Assembly (NCBI GenBank): GCA_902769705.1
Contig: CACXPX010000007.1
Location: forward strand, 62,001-126,000
DNA length: 64,000 bases
Reading direction: 5' to 3'
Origin: an uncultured Prevotellaceae bacterium
GTDB taxonomy: Bacteria > Bacteroidota > Bacteroidia > Bacteroidales > Bacteroidaceae
The first letter of the stretch is position 1, and each line of letters begins with the position of its first letter. Position numbers and translations under genes: made by a program. Positions 63,629 to 64,000 of this stretch are shown one piece after another. The notes beneath the pieces are model-generated. The model was not told the DNA's origin. It ran no database searches and worked only from the letters and a program-made list of their open reading frames with translations.

Positions 63629-63875
63629 GAAAAAGGACGAAAATATGCTCATTTGTGGCATCTGACGTCCTCACTCCATACATCTGACACCCTCAAAAGC
63701 CACAAATGACAACTCCAAAGCATAGCTTTCACCCATCGAAAAAATGTAAAGAAAACGGAAACCATTGACTATCAACAACTTCCAAAAATGTCAATTTTTG
63801 GCCATTTTCGCACCAAAACCTTTCCTAGTTCAGAAAACAGCCCGTTTTTAGGGGCCAAGATTCAGAATTTTCTTG
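63620..63875 (+). repeat. MITE-like intergenic repeat, copy E (short form)
   Basis: About 250 bp. Shorter array (63647-63720) with CATTTGTGGC and its complement GCCACAAATG enclosing CATCTGAC words, then GTAAAGAAAACGG, a weaker hairpin and the right end TCAGAATTTTCTTG (63862-63875). The left third seen in copies A-C is missing. With the promoter it occupies most of 63568-63880. Confidence 0.8.
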
Positions 63876-63930
63876 ACAAATCAGAGTGGTCCACAAATCA
63901 ATCAAATATCGTGCACTCAATAAATGAAAA

Positions 63931-63966
63931 AAGGCTAGCTGCCTGATCATCAAGCTGCTAGCCTCT
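63931..63966 (-). terminator. Terminator near the window edge
   Basis: AGGCTAGC (63932-63939) pairs with GCTAGCCT (63957-63964); on the minus strand a T-run follows. It probably ends a minus-strand gene beyond the window. No gene is seen in 63880-64000. Confidence 0.6.
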
Positions 63967-64000
63967 ATAGAAAGTCGGGATTACTGGACTAGGAATAGTT

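Overview
The window is chromosomal DNA from a Bacteroidota bacterium, most likely a Prevotella-type member of the Prevotellaceae. The evidence is the gene order (mreB-mreC-mreD-mrdA-rodA next to an IMP cyclohydrolase; gldH-ricT-holB; tpiA-SPOR-folE-xth), a secreted glycosidase with a type IX secretion tail, a GldH lipoprotein, a GH95 fucosidase, and promoters of the Bacteroidota form TTTG-N19/20-TAnnTTTG. It carries about 56 protein genes, one tRNA (Lys, UUU), no rRNA, no CRISPR array and no recognisable transposase.

Layout. 0-6.5 kb: stand-alone IMP cyclohydrolase and the rod-shape/elongasome operon. 6.5-10.4 kb (minus): gldH, ricT, holB, metF. 10.7-16.3 kb: two tandem paralogous cassettes, each an ECF sigma factor, an overlapping single-pass membrane protein (putative anti-sigma) and a secreted protein of unknown function. 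17-19.8 kb: GH128-like secreted glycosidase. 19.9-34.7 kb: mostly housekeeping (tRNA-Lys, AI-2E exporter-family protein, tdk, rsmI, tadA, GH95, yraN, birA, pyrH, pssA, psd, dnaE, trxA). 35-46.2 kb: a UbiA-family remnant, patatin, lpxA, a complete RND efflux pump (MFP, RND, OMF), cca and a small hypothetical gene. 46.7-53.5 kb: accessory region with a radical SAM/oxidoreductase pair, a lipoprotein, a very unusual sigma-factor/outer-membrane-barrel fusion, DUF4932 and GNAT genes. 53.9-55.8 kb: a fourth ECF sigma locus with a zinc-binding anti-sigma factor. 56-61 kb: DUF1599, a DoxX protein reading in frame into TpiA, SPOR, folE, xth. 61-63.6 kb: GH25 muramidase with a poly-His tail, TonB-domain and DUF4251 proteins.

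The main interest is envelope signalling. Four ECF sigma loci occur, and in one (49.5-51.2 kb) the sigma domain, a transmembrane helix, a periplasmic linker and a C-terminal outer-membrane beta-barrel form one uninterrupted polypeptide. The promoter regions of that gene and of the adjacent lipoprotein gene share a non-housekeeping motif, suggesting autoregulation. The two tandem cassettes at 10.7-16.3 kb look like the unfused counterpart.

The second main observation is a family of five dispersed intergenic elements (about 250-400 bp; one on the minus strand, four on the plus). They share a constant 3' half, a variable array of short words around GTGGC/CATCTGAC and, in the best copies, terminal inverted repeats. 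They look like a MITE or a structured RNA family; I do not recognise them as a described family. A two-copy 115-bp repeat with a GAAC/GTTC dyad lies upstream of metF and cca.
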